From contig JAJIYL010000061.1 of the NCBI GenBank assembly GCA_020881195.1, positions 1-35,620 on the forward strand: a DNA stretch of 35,620 nucleotides. The letters are read 5' to 3'. This document shows positions 7,974 through 16,636 of this stretch, in pieces. Origin of the DNA: Rickettsia endosymbiont of Pseudomimeciton antennatum (GTDB lineage Bacteria; Pseudomonadota; Alphaproteobacteria; Rickettsiales; Rickettsiaceae). Each line of letters begins with the position of its first letter. Positions within the stretch are counted from its first letter, which is position 1. A program made the position numbers and the translations under genes. The notes beneath the pieces were generated by a model, which did not search any database, was not told the DNA's origin, and saw only the letters and a list, made by a program, of their open reading frames with translations.

Positions 7974-8078
7974 TGATCCTATATCAATCTAGGATCAAGC
8001 ACAGAGGTTAAGTCGTTAAGTTCAGCCTTGCAGTTTAACCTCTATGCCCCCATTTTTGTAATCAAAAACAGCAGAGGT
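7974..8078 (+). promoter_or_regulatory. Structured leader of the histidine kinase gene
   Basis: Two stem-loops lie in tandem. TGATCCTA (7974-7981) pairs with TAGGATCA (7990-7997), and AGAGGTTAA (8003-8011) pairs with TTAACCTCT (8035-8043). The right arm of the second, ACCTCT, is also complementary to the Shine-Dalgarno AGAGGT at 8073-8078. The leader could therefore switch between an open and a blocked ribosome site. The pairing is seen; the regulation is inferred. Confidence 0.4.
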
Positions 8079-8083
8079 ATAGT

Positions 8084-9070
8084 ATGACAAATAATGTTAA
8101 GAATCAACAAGAAGATGTAAATGAAATCGATAATATTAAGCAAAATCTTACAGGACAAGGCTGGTATGTTACATTAGCTCCAACATTTGCTACATTAATA
8201 CCAGCATCTGACCAAAGCACAAATATAATGAACTCAGTAGGAAATTATGTTGATATTACTAAATTCAGAATTTTGGAACTAGAATTACAACAAGTAAAGA
8301 ACAAACTTAAAGAATCAGAATTAATCAGGTTAGACTTAATCAACAATATAGGACATAGTATCAATACTCCTTGTAACGGGATTTTTTCACTATTAACCAT
8401 TCTCCATGAGGTAGAGACTGAGCCTGACAAAAAGGATTACATAACTACTATTGTGAATTGTGCTCAAGAATTACTAGATTATTCCAATAATATGATTGAG
8501 TTTCTTAAAAGTCACGTCATGCCAACAGCTGTAATTTCTAAAAAATTTCACCTAAAGAAACTAGTTGAGCAAAGCATTACTAAAGCACAACCAGCAGCCT
8601 CGCATAAGGGTTTAAAACTTGCCTGTAATTTTCAATATGATATGGAGTATATTATCCTTGGTGATAATTACCGATTACAAGCAATATTAGATCAATTAAT
8701 TAGTAATGCCGTTAAGTTTACTGAGCAAGGTCATGTGATGATCACAGTTAATTTATTTGCAGCTAAAACTCAAGAACAAGATAAGGATATTCAAGATGCT
8801 AGAAATGTTATTTTAGAATTTATTGTTAGTGACACAGGTATTAGTATTCCTATAGATAAGCAACGATATATTTATGAAGAATTAACTAAACTTGAATCTA
8901 GGACAAAATATAGGGGTCTTGGTTTGGGTTTGGCATTTGTCAAACAGTTTATAGAAGATTTGCATGGCGATATTGATGTGAGAAGCATCGAGGGTAAAGG
9001 CACAACTTTTGTATGTAACGTCCCGGTTAAATTACCTTTACTTGATGGTATTATTTATAATGAATTATAA
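8084..9070 (+). CDS. Soluble histidine kinase of the RAGE type
   Basis: A 328-residue cytoplasmic kinase-like protein with no membrane segment. A short coiled coil (about 60-82) leads into a dimerisation/phosphoacceptor domain with His91 in NNIGHSINTPCNGI, then an HATPase domain: N-box LDQLISNAVKF (202-212), G1 VSDTGI with Asp250, and the glycine lid RGLGLGLAFVKQF (277-289), ending GKGTTFVCNVPV. The residue after the phosphoacceptor His is Ser instead of the usual Glu, and the Arg of the RTP motif is Asn, so kinase or phosphatase activity may be altered. No receiver domain or response regulator gene is adjacent. Histidine kinases of this kind are common RAGE cargo. A good Shine-Dalgarno (AGAGGT) precedes the ATG by 5 bases. 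Confidence 0.82.
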   Translation: MTNNVKNQQEDVNEIDNIKQNLTGQGWYVTLAPTFATLIPASDQSTNIMNSVGNYVDITKFRILELELQQVKNKLKESELIRLDLINNIGHSINTPCNGIFSLLTILHEVETEPDKKDYITTIVNCAQELLDYSNNMIEFLKSHVMPTAVISKKFHLKKLVEQSITKAQPAASHKGLKLACNFQYDMEYIILGDNYRLQAILDQLISNAVKFTEQGHVMITVNLFAAKTQEQDKDIQDARNVILEFIVSDTGISIPIDKQRYIYEELTKLESRTKYRGLGLGLAFVKQFIEDLHGDIDVRSIEGKGTTFVCNVPVKLPLLDGIIYNEL

Positions 9071-9174
9071 GTGATTTTATAGTTAAATATTATAAAATAT
9101 GTTTAAGCGAAAGCCTTTATACACTAGAAACTTATAGAGGCTTATTATAGCAGTCTTTTAGCAGGAGTATTCCA

Positions 9175-9273
9175 GATTACTAAGTTATCAAAAAGATAAT
9201 TGCTAGTGCTGATAACTTATTTATGGTACAATTTATGTAATTAAATATTTATTTTCAAATATAATCAAATAAT
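9175..9273 (+). repeat. 99-bp repeat upstream of ATPase copy 1
   Basis: From GATTACTAAGTTATC to the start codon this stretch matches 16538-16636 in length and at all but about two positions. In the second place the same bases encode the last codons of the truncated integrase. It holds a possible -10 box (TACAAT, 9227-9232). Confidence 0.8.
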
Positions 9274-11133
9274 ATGACTATTAAACTTTCTAATCATAAT
9301 ACAACCAATCAAGATATTTATATGGAAAGTAATACGCCACCAAGAATGAGAACAGGTACTGATGAGTTCTATGACTTAGTAGTAAATAGTGATGTATTTG
9401 TTGATAAAAGCCTGATGATCAAAGAATTGCTAAAAGATAGTGGTAAAGTTATCCTAATCACCAGACCAAGGCGTTGGGGTAAAAGTTTGAATATGAACAT
9501 GCTACAGAAATTTTTTGAGATAGAGGTGGATCAAAATGGTGTTCCTTTACCTACAGAAGATAGAGACAATCACATTCTCTTTACCGGTGGGGAAATCGAT
9601 TTAGGACTAGCAACAGGTAGAAAGAAGTTACTTAGAAAACTGAAAATAGCTCAGTATTCAGATATTATATCTGAGTACCAAGGTCAATTTCCTGTAATTT
9701 TGCTCAATCTTAAAGATGTAAAAGGTGGTAGTTATCAGGAAATAGAAGCTAAGATACAAATACAAATAATAAAATTATTTGAACAACATAGATATTTAGA
9801 ACAATATTGCCAAGGAAATACCAAATTACTATCCAGCATTCAAAAAAAACAACTGGAGAAATATTTTAGTGGTAACATTAATAAGTTAGACATAGAAACT
9901 AGTTTATGTTTTTTAAGCGAATTACTTTTTAAACATTTTGGTCAAAAAGTGTATATATTGATCGATGAATATGACACACCAATCAATAGTGCTTATATCG
10001 AATTTGGTGATAAATTAAAAGAGTTTGATGATGTACTAAAAATATTCCACGGAATGTTTGGTAGTAGTTTAAAGACTAATAGTTGTGTAGAAAAAGGGGT
10101 AATAACTGGTATATTACGGGTTGCTAAAGCTAATTTATTTTCGGATTTGAATAATGTTAGTGAGTATACTTTGCTTGATGAAGAATTTTCTAAGTTCTAT
10201 GGTTTTACTCAAGCAGAAGTTGATAAGTTATTAACCAAAGTACCAACAGCAACTAATCCTGAGCAAATTAAAAATTGGTATAATGGTTATAGTTTTGGTG
10301 GAGAGATCATCTATAATCCGTGGTCGATTATGCAATGTCTGGCTCATAAAGGGAAACTTGATCATTATTGGCTTGATAGTGGTGGTACTTCGCTTATTGA
10401 TAAAACATTATTGTCAGATGAAATGCAAGCTGATCTCCAACAATTGGCTAGTGGTAAAAGTATCATCTCACCTATTACCAAACAAATCAGTTTTGCTGAC
10501 ATCAATAAACCGATAGGACTATTTAGCTTGTTATTATTTAGTGGTTATTTAAACCCCACTGCCAAGAAACCAGAAGAAAATATCTATGAATTATCGGTGC
10601 CAAATAAAGAGGTAAGATATATATATAATGCCAGAATGCTCCAATGGGTTACCGATCAGTTAAAGATTGATAGTTCCAGATATTATTCTTTTGTCAGTTT
10701 ATTACCTGATTGCAAGATAGAAGAATTTAAAGAAAGGTTACAAGAGCTATTATTAAATGCTACTAGCTTCCACCAAACAGGAGAGAAAAAAGCCGAAACA
10801 TTTTACAGCGGTTTTATGCTTGGTTTAATTAATATGTTAGCATCAGATTATATCATAGAAAGCGAAAGAGAGACCGGCAGTGGTAGAGCTGATATTATGT
10901 TACTACCTAAAGCTGGGAAGCAGAACAACGCTATTATTATTGAATATAAAATATGCAAATCTCCTGATATTCTAGAATCTGTTGCAAAAAAAGGGCTAGA
11001 ACAAATAGTGAGGAAAAAATATGAGGCTAAAATAAAAGAATACTCACATGTTCAGAAAATCATCAAAATCTCTATGGCGTTTCGCGGTAAGGAAGTTGAA
11101 CTGCAATATCAGATAGATGTGGTGAGTCTTTAA
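9274..11133 (+). CDS. AAA-ATPase-like / PD-(D/E)XK nuclease protein, copy 1
   Basis: A 619-residue member of the family with an N-terminal AAA-ATPase-like domain (PF09820 type) and a C-terminal PD-(D/E)XK nuclease-like domain (PDDEXK_9 type), common in intracellular and gut bacteria. Visible: the entry motif FVDKSLMIKELL (42-53), P-loop RPRRWGKSLN (64-73), Walker B VYILIDEYDTP (226-236), and conserved NWYNGYSFGG (334-343). The nuclease core is GRADIML with Asp540 and IIIEYKI with Glu557 and Lys559. The biological role is not established; DNA mobility or defence has been suggested for such proteins. A paralog lies at 16637 and the inverted 3' remnant of another at 11358. All catalytic residues are kept, so it is probably active. 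Confidence 0.85.
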   Translation: MTIKLSNHNTTNQDIYMESNTPPRMRTGTDEFYDLVVNSDVFVDKSLMIKELLKDSGKVILITRPRRWGKSLNMNMLQKFFEIEVDQNGVPLPTEDRDNHILFTGGEIDLGLATGRKKLLRKLKIAQYSDIISEYQGQFPVILLNLKDVKGGSYQEIEAKIQIQIIKLFEQHRYLEQYCQGNTKLLSSIQKKQLEKYFSGNINKLDIETSLCFLSELLFKHFGQKVYILIDEYDTPINSAYIEFGDKLKEFDDVLKIFHGMFGSSLKTNSCVEKGVITGILRVAKANLFSDLNNVSEYTLLDEEFSKFYGFTQAEVDKLLTKVPTATNPEQIKNWYNGYSFGGEIIYNPWSIMQCLAHKGKLDHYWLDSGGTSLIDKTLLSDEMQADLQQLASGKSIISPITKQISFADINKPIGLFSLLLFSGYLNPTAKKPEENIYELSVPNKEVRYIYNARMLQWVTDQLKIDSSRYYSFVSLLPDCKIEEFKERLQELLLNATSFHQTGEKKAETFYSGFMLGLINMLASDYIIESERETGSGRADIMLLPKAGKQNNAIIIEYKICKSPDILESVAKKGLEQIVRKKYEAKIKEYSHVQKIIKISMAFRGKEVELQYQIDVVSL

Positions 11134-11156
11134 ACTATTTAATATATAAATACAAG

Positions 11157-11196
11157 AACCTAAATAATAACAATTAACTTAACATTTATTTAGGTT
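11157..11196 (+). terminator. Hairpin terminator after ATPase copy 1
   Basis: AACCTAAATAA (11157-11167) pairs perfectly with TTATTTAGGTT (11186-11196). It is homologous to the terminators at 11321-11366 and 18564-18616. The CCTGA/TCAGG pair there is CCTAA/TTAGG here, a compensating change that keeps the stem. The following T-run is weak. Confidence 0.6.
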
Positions 11197-11320
11197 TCTG
11201 TAATATACATGATAATATCTTCCAGGATTAATCATAGCAAAAATTTTTTTCTATGGTAGGAATTAGTATATGCAAGGTAAATTACGTATAGGAATTTTAT
11301 CAAAATTCTCTGTATATTAT

Positions 11321-11366
11321 AAAAACCTGAAGAAATATTAATTTATTTTTTGTTATTCAGGTTTTT
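11321..11366. terminator. Bidirectional hairpin terminator belonging to the inverted ATPase remnant
   Basis: AAAAACCTGA (11321-11330) pairs with TCAGGTTTTT (11357-11366), with A and T runs on both sides. In minus orientation it follows the decayed ATPase 3' end at 11358-11464, exactly as the homologous hairpin follows ATPase copy 2. Confidence 0.7.
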
Positions 11367-11464
11367 GTATTTATATTATGTTTAAATACCACATCAATCT
11401 GACATTGCAGTGCCACTTCCTTACCACAAAAATCCATAGCAATTTTGATGATTTTCTGAACATG
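11358..11464 (-). pseudogene. 3' remnant of a third ATPase/nuclease copy, inverted
   Basis: Read on the minus strand this encodes HVQKIIKIAMDFCGKEVALQ followed by CQIDVVFK and a short tail to a stop at the terminator. That is the C-terminus of the two ATPase/nuclease proteins (HVQKIIKI, then GKEV, then YQID). Nothing upstream of the His codon matches, apart from a few bases that differ by a 2-bp gap, so only the end of the gene and its terminator survive. It lies tail-to-tail with copy 1, so the 3' ends form an inverted pair separated by about 200 bp. Confidence 0.75.
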
Positions 11465-11530
11465 AGTCAATCATTTATTTTGTCCAGTTTTTTCATGTAT
11501 GAACCTACCCGTTAATGCAAGAAAAAAATG

Positions 11531-11639
11531 ATATAGTCAATTGATGAGAAGTTGGTGACGTTGTCACTCGTCGCTCGCCTATTACTTATAGGCATCGCTC
11601 CATCGTTCCTAGCCCTAAATTCTCCTGAATTAACTATAT
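11531..11639. repeat. Palindromic repeat element
   Basis: ATATAGTCAATTGATGAGAA (11531-11550) is the inverse complement of 11620-11639 at 16 of 20 positions. The centre (CGCTCGCCTATTACTTATAG) is GC-richer than its surroundings. It resembles dispersed Rickettsia palindromic elements and sits just beyond the end of the STAND gene. The rest of 11465-11710 shows no gene. Confidence 0.5.
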
Positions 11640-11710
11640 ATAACAGCAAAAAAATCGAATGCACTCATGTATCCGGCTTATAGATGCAGATGTGGTGTAG
11701 AAGTAAACTT

Positions 11711-14662
11711 TTAGTATTCTTCAGTTGAATTATTAGTACCAAGCGGTGGTACAACATCATCAATATTATCACTAGAGATTGTATTAGTGCTAGTTGTAGA
11801 TAAATTATTAGACTCATCTAGACCCATTAAAAAATCAGCAACAGATGGATGAGGTTCGTATTTATAGATTTTCATTATCTCCAAGCTTCGAGTGGAATAT
11901 TCTATCGCCTTATTATATTCCCCTGTCCTGTCATAAACAATCCCTAGGTTATTAAAAGAATCAGCAACATCTGGATGAGGTTTGTCTTTATAGATGAGTT
12001 TCTTCATCTCCAAGCTTTGAGTGTAATACTCTATCGCCTGATTAAATTGCCATTTATTATAACAACCTACTCCCAGATTATTTAGTTTTTTAGATAAAGA
12101 TAATATATCTTCTTTCTCCTGATCTGTTAGATCGGCTTGAATTACTGGAAAATATTCTTGGATAACACAAAAATGCTTATATAAGTTACTTGCTTCTTGC
12201 CAGTTCTCATCTGACATCTCTGTAACTTCTTCAGGAAATAGTTGATTCAACACGTTAATCAATTTGCCAATAACTACTTTTGGTTCTAATTTCCCAGCTG
12301 GATAAGATACTATATATTTTTTTGCACTATCGTAAATCAGTGGATGAATTCTAACCCCTCCTTCCTCATTAGAACTAACAACTTCTACTAATGATAAATG
12401 GCTAAGCTCCTTAATAGCTTGATCTACTAACTGTTGTCCAAATATTGCATCGAAAATCCTTAGCCCAATAAAGTCATGGTCAAGATAAGTAGCATAGTGT
12501 AGCAAAGACCATGCTATCTCTTGTTTATTTAATTGCTTAAATAACATATTGGTTTCCTGATCTTCTGGTTCATATTTCTTAATATCTTGTAGGTATTTTT
12601 TGACAGTTAACCTACTGTCTTTATTGATAGTAACAGCAGCTAATTGTAACTTAAGTGGTAATAAACCGCCATGTGTAGCATATTCCTTAACTAAACTCTC
12701 TACTGAGTCCTGGGTAATACCTTTGATGTGAAGAGTATTAGTTAGAAACTCCCTGGCTTCATCTTTGCTAAAAGGTAACAATGTCATATGATCTAAACTA
12801 TGATCTAAATAATTAAGCCTAGTAGTGATTAACACTTTAACATGTTGTGGTAAATTCAATATATAATATCGCACGTGCTGATAATCGGTAACATCATCAA
12901 AGATTAATAATATTGGTGATTTTATTTGACTAAACTGATGATTTATTAATTGAATTGCAGCTTCTTTTTCAATAGGGGGTAAAGATGCTCCTAATGCGTT
13001 GCATTTACGTTGCTCAGTAATTAATTCTATTCTTCCTTGTAGTTGCTTATGTACACCTAAAGTTACTAATAGTGATTGATAAAATGCAGTGATTTTCTCG
13101 GCAGAACCAGCATCAATCCATCTTACTATTACTTTTTGCTGATGACCATATTGCGATGCCAAAGCACTCTTACCAACTCCAGGAAAAGTACGAACTACTA
13201 ATGCCTGATTCTCCTGTAATTGTTCTGCTACTTGATCAATAAAATATTGACCATTTTGATCCTTAACTTTAATAAAATCTTTTTTCTTTTCAAAAGCTAA
13301 TTCACTGCTTAATTCTACCTTTCCTGTATCTCTTGTATATACTTTACTGCCTATTAGTTCTTTAACTTTAGGTTGATTTATTAAAGAACTCATATGTTTT
13401 CTTAGATCGTCAACTGTAATAGCATTATTAGTAATAATGTATTTTCTTCTGTCGCTTTTTTCTTCAATCCTGTACTGACTTTTCAACTCTTCTAGTTCTT
13501 GTGCTACCTTGCCATCCCCTAAATTGCCTGTTTCCTGTAAACGCTTTAAATAAAAATCTGAAGATTTTTTTCTATTATATATATCTTCATATGGTTTTAT
13601 TGGTTCTACACGATAATGTGCTTCGTATTTTATAACAAATTCTTGTTCAACAGGTAAATCTTCTCTGGGTATATATTTATCATTTCTTGTATCTAGATAT
13701 TCAAAATATTGCCAATATTGCTGTAAATTTAAATTGCCATTAACAAGATTAGTAAATAGTTTAATCACTTTGATTATGTTAACAGAATCACTTTGTATTC
13801 CAGATTCATATTTGATTACCGGCCAATCTTTTACTCTATCATATTGTACCGGTTTACCAGTTTCGGAACTAAACGTCTCTAATATTAAATCTAAACTATG
13901 CCCTGATATAGAAAATAACCCGTATAATGCCCAAGTGGGTAAAGCCTGCTGCATTAACCACGCAGCAATAGAATTAGACGTCGGTATTTTAGGATATATT
14001 CTATATATTTCTTGACCGACATGCTCATTACAACTATTGACAACATTGGGAGCTGATAAGTAGCTCACTATTGGTAAATCTGCTTCCTTAAACTTATTAT
14101 CAGGTGTTTTAACATTGGACTTTAATTGCTTAAAACTCTTATATGATCCAGGACTGTCAAATGTTACAGCTTTTGCTTCCATATAATTATAATCTTTACA
14201 GCAATGATACAGAGCTAATTCTGCAAGCCATGCACCTAAAGAGTGACCGGTAAATGATAAATGGTAACCTTGCTCTTTAGCATACTCAACTGTTTTACCA
14301 CACGATTTATAGGCAGCAGATTGTTGAGGACGATCAATATGACCTTCTAATATACCTTTAATGTCGGTAGATACAGGAGAGATTGATTTAAACATATCAA
14401 GAATCTCGAACACTGTACCCCTATGTGCTAAAACTAATTGATGATCTTGTCTATTGACATATAGGACTGCGTAATATTTACCAAATTCTGGACAATCAAA
14501 AACCTGGTTTACCTGCCAATTGGTTAAATATTGATTATATTTAGTATTTGGATTGTTATTAGGAAATTCTACCTTATCACCAGATTTGGAATTTTGATAA
14601 CTATGAGAACTAAGTAATCCATGAATAAAATCACTAGGATGGTGATTATAGCTTTCTATCAT
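11711..14662 (-). CDS. Lipase - STAND (NB-ARC-like) NTPase - TPR protein
   Basis: A 983-residue three-part protein. Residues about 40-270 form a class 3 lipase-like alpha/beta hydrolase: AHRGT (79-83), nucleophile elbow GHSLG with Ser141, FDSPG (168-172), SAPNVVNS (203-210) and His255 in SGHSLD. Residues about 470-790 form a STAND NTPase: P-loop PGVGKSA (494-500), Walker B ILLIFDD (584-590), sensor LITTR (611-615), GGLLPLKL (665-672) and winged-helix RIHPLIYD (771-778). Two kinesin-light-chain-type TPRs follow (about 857-935) with a Ser/Thr/Asn-rich tail. A third TPR starts (HPSVADFL) but breaks off, so the array may be shortened. Effector-switch-sensor order is that of anti-phage STANDs and of some host-directed effectors; which applies is unknown. 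No signal peptide is seen. A small ORF lies 95 bp upstream on the same strand. Confidence 0.85.
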   Translation of the reverse strand: MIESYNHHPSDFIHGLLSSHSYQNSKSGDKVEFPNNNPNTKYNQYLTNWQVNQVFDCPEFGKYYAVLYVNRQDHQLVLAHRGTVFEILDMFKSISPVSTDIKGILEGHIDRPQQSAAYKSCGKTVEYAKEQGYHLSFTGHSLGAWLAELALYHCCKDYNYMEAKAVTFDSPGSYKSFKQLKSNVKTPDNKFKEADLPIVSYLSAPNVVNSCNEHVGQEIYRIYPKIPTSNSIAAWLMQQALPTWALYGLFSISGHSLDLILETFSSETGKPVQYDRVKDWPVIKYESGIQSDSVNIIKVIKLFTNLVNGNLNLQQYWQYFEYLDTRNDKYIPREDLPVEQEFVIKYEAHYRVEPIKPYEDIYNRKKSSDFYLKRLQETGNLGDGKVAQELEELKSQYRIEEKSDRRKYIITNNAITVDDLRKHMSSLINQPKVKELIGSKVYTRDTGKVELSSELAFEKKKDFIKVKDQNGQYFIDQVAEQLQENQALVVRTFPGVGKSALASQYGHQQKVIVRWIDAGSAEKITAFYQSLLVTLGVHKQLQGRIELITEQRKCNALGASLPPIEKEAAIQLINHQFSQIKSPILLIFDDVTDYQHVRYYILNLPQHVKVLITTRLNYLDHSLDHMTLLPFSKDEAREFLTNTLHIKGITQDSVESLVKEYATHGGLLPLKLQLAAVTINKDSRLTVKKYLQDIKKYEPEDQETNMLFKQLNKQEIAWSLLHYATYLDHDFIGLRIFDAIFGQQLVDQAIKELSHLSLVEVVSSNEEGGVRIHPLIYDSAKKYIVSYPAGKLEPKVVIGKLINVLNQLFPEEVTEMSDENWQEASNLYKHFCVIQEYFPVIQADLTDQEKEDILSLSKKLNNLGVGCYNKWQFNQAIEYYTQSLEMKKLIYKDKPHPDVADSFNNLGIVYDRTGEYNKAIEYSTRSLEIMKIYKYEPHPSVADFLMGLDESNNLSTTSTNTISSDNIDDVVPPLGTNNSTEEY

Positions 14663-14757
14663 TCTTTATCGCTCCACATTATATTAACAATGTTTTTATG
14701 ACTATTTATTTCATCTAGTGTTTTACTCAAGGTATATCGATTTAATTTTGTTTTACT

Positions 14758-14904
14758 TTAATCAATAAATTTTTTGGAAGAATCATGTTTATTACTGTCC
14801 GCCAAAACTGCATCAAAAGGAAAAAATTTACTAGCACCTAAATAAGCTACACTACCCCAAGCAGTAAACTTTAGTCCCTTTGTTATAAAATATTTAAATT
14901 TCAT
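14758..14904 (-). CDS. Small 48-residue protein upstream of the lipase-STAND gene
   Basis: An ATG frame encodes 48 residues: a basic start (MKFKYFITKGLK), a moderately hydrophobic middle (FTAWGSVAYLGA then FFPFDAVLA), and a polar Lys/Ser/Asp tail. The AVLA-DS junction looks like a signal-peptidase site, though a Lys interrupts the hydrophobic stretch. It lies 95 bp upstream of the lipase-STAND gene on the same strand, so the two may form an operon; a TATAAAAT box lies just upstream of its start. No family is recognised. It could be a small membrane partner, a secreted peptide, or a remnant of a longer gene. Confidence 0.45.
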   Translation of the reverse strand: MKFKYFITKGLKFTAWGSVAYLGASKFFPFDAVLADSNKHDSSKKFID

Positions 14905-15055
14905 AATTATCTAATTTTATAGTTACTTAAAATCAGGTTAAGATAAAAATTAGAATATACCTAATAATTTTAATATATTATTTCTTAAAAGATGAATATT
15001 TGTTAATCTTTGTTGTATATTTATTCTAAGTTTTTTGTTGTGATTCTCTAGAACC

Positions 15056-15377
15056 TTAATTCCCATTCTCCGCACCCCTAATTTAACTTTTCTGAATCAT
15101 ACTAAATACCCGGAATCTTTGTTAGGGAAAGCACTAAATTATATAGTTATTTCTAAAAAAACATATAATTTTGATCATATTGTTGTATCCTAGATTATTC
15201 TTTTATTTTAAGCCTATCGTGAAATAAAATATTTAAGCTGTAACAATTTTTTCTATACTGGAAAAAAACAAACAAAATATCTATTATAAAGTTGAGAACA
15301 GTAATGATTTTTGTAAAATTTACGTGTTATAATTTAATTAGAAAAATTTAAATTAGGGATGCGGAAGATAGGATTAA
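15056..15377. mobile_element. MITE-like element with about 40-bp inverted ends
   Basis: The left arm, about 15056-15097, and right arm, about 15337-15377, are imperfect inverse complements; the best core is TCCGCACCCCTAATTT (15069-15084) against 15350-15365 with one mismatch. The interior is AT-rich and has no gene. Its 322-bp size and non-coding content fit a miniature inverted-repeat element or a large palindromic repeat. No target-site duplication could be confirmed. Confidence 0.4.
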
Positions 15378-15420
15378 TATAAAAAAATAAATTAATACTT
15401 GCAAATTATTTTTATAGCAG

Positions 15421-15457
15421 TATTTAATCTAAGATTAAAACAATCTTAGATTAAATA
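15421..15457. promoter_or_regulatory. Perfect 16-bp inverted repeat before the integrase gene
   Basis: TATTTAATCTAAGATT (15421-15436) is exactly complementary to 15442-15457 with a 5-nt spacer. It lies 83 bp upstream of the integrase start. It may be an operator, a recombinase arm site or a terminator; nothing decides between these. Confidence 0.45.
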
Positions 15458-15540
15458 TCTAACCTATTTTTTATGTATTTTAAAACAATTAGGTTGATTT
15501 TAAACTAATTATACAATAACTATAATTTAAAGTAGATATT

Positions 15541-16569
15541 ATGGCAACCTATTCACTTCATTTTACTAAAGAAGCTATAGAAAAGATTATTTGTCCTAGA
15601 ATTAAACAAGATTTCTATATTGATACCAAAGAACACGGCTTAATTCTAGTAGCATCATGTGAAGATAGCAAGATTTTTTACTTACGAACAGCATCTTACC
15701 ACAAAATTACATTAGGTGAATTCCCTTATATGTCATTAGTAGAAGCAAGAGCCAAAGCTGCTGAACTGAAAACTCAGATTGGCAAAGGTATTAACCATCT
15801 TGCAAAATTAGCTATTCCAAATAATCAAATAGATAATGAATCAACCGAACTAACCTTTCAGGAACTCCTTGATAAATATATTAAAGAACACTGTAAGCGT
15901 AGGAATATGGACGAAAAACAGGTGATTACTATAATGGATCGATATGGCAAACATTTTTATAATATGAAAATATCAACTATAACGAGGCAATATATTCAGA
16001 AAACATTTAACGATATTAGCAATAGAGATAAGCTTAGTGCTAACAGGTTTCTTGTGTTATTAAGGACAATATTCAATAAGGCTATTATCTGGGAAGTATT
16101 AGAGAAGAATCCAACACATAATATTGTACTACATAAAGAAAAACCTAGGGAGAAATTTATCATAACCCAAGAGGAAATGTCAAGACTTCTTGACGTAATT
16201 AATGCAGAGTCCAATAAGAAAATAGCAGATTTTTTCTTATTGCTATTATTCACTGGAGCAAGAAAAGGTGATGTTTTATCTATGAGATGGAAGGATATTA
16301 ATTTTGAAAATATGACATGGTATCTACATGACCAAGCACAAAGAATTTATTTAGTGAAAGATGCCATAACCATATTAGCAAGAAGGCAAAAGGAGAATAA
16401 TATTGGAGCAATATGGGTATTTCCTAGCAATAATAGTAGCAGTGATTACCTACACGAACCTAAGAAAGAGTGGCAAAAAATTTGCTACTTGGCTGGTATT
16501 AACAATTTAATGATTCATGATTTAAGGAGTAGTTTCCGATTACTAAGTTATCAAAAAGATAATTGCTAG
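15541..16569 (+). pseudogene. Truncated tyrosine-recombinase integrase
   Basis: The 342-residue product has the N-terminal arm-binding domain of P4-type integrases (GLILVASCEDSKIFYLRTAS, then TLGEFPYMSLVEARAKA), a core-binding domain (about 103-195) and part of the catalytic domain: LLFTGARKGDVLSMRW with Arg241, and HDLR with His326 and Arg329. It then runs into RLLSYQKDNC and stops. The later His/Trp and the nucleophilic Tyr, expected some 60-70 residues on, are missing, so it cannot catalyse recombination. The break coincides with the start (16538) of the 99-bp segment shared with 9175-9273, so the second ATPase copy arrived or recombined into the integrase. Confidence 0.85.
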
Positions 16570-16636
16570 TGCTGATAGCTTATTTATGGTACAATTTACG
16601 TAATTAAATATTTATTTTCAAATATAATCAAATAAT
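16538..16636 (+). repeat. 99-bp repeat upstream of ATPase copy 2, overlapping the integrase end
   Basis: Matches 9175-9273 in length and at all but about two positions. Its first bases supply the last 10 codons and stop of the truncated integrase. Confidence 0.8.
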
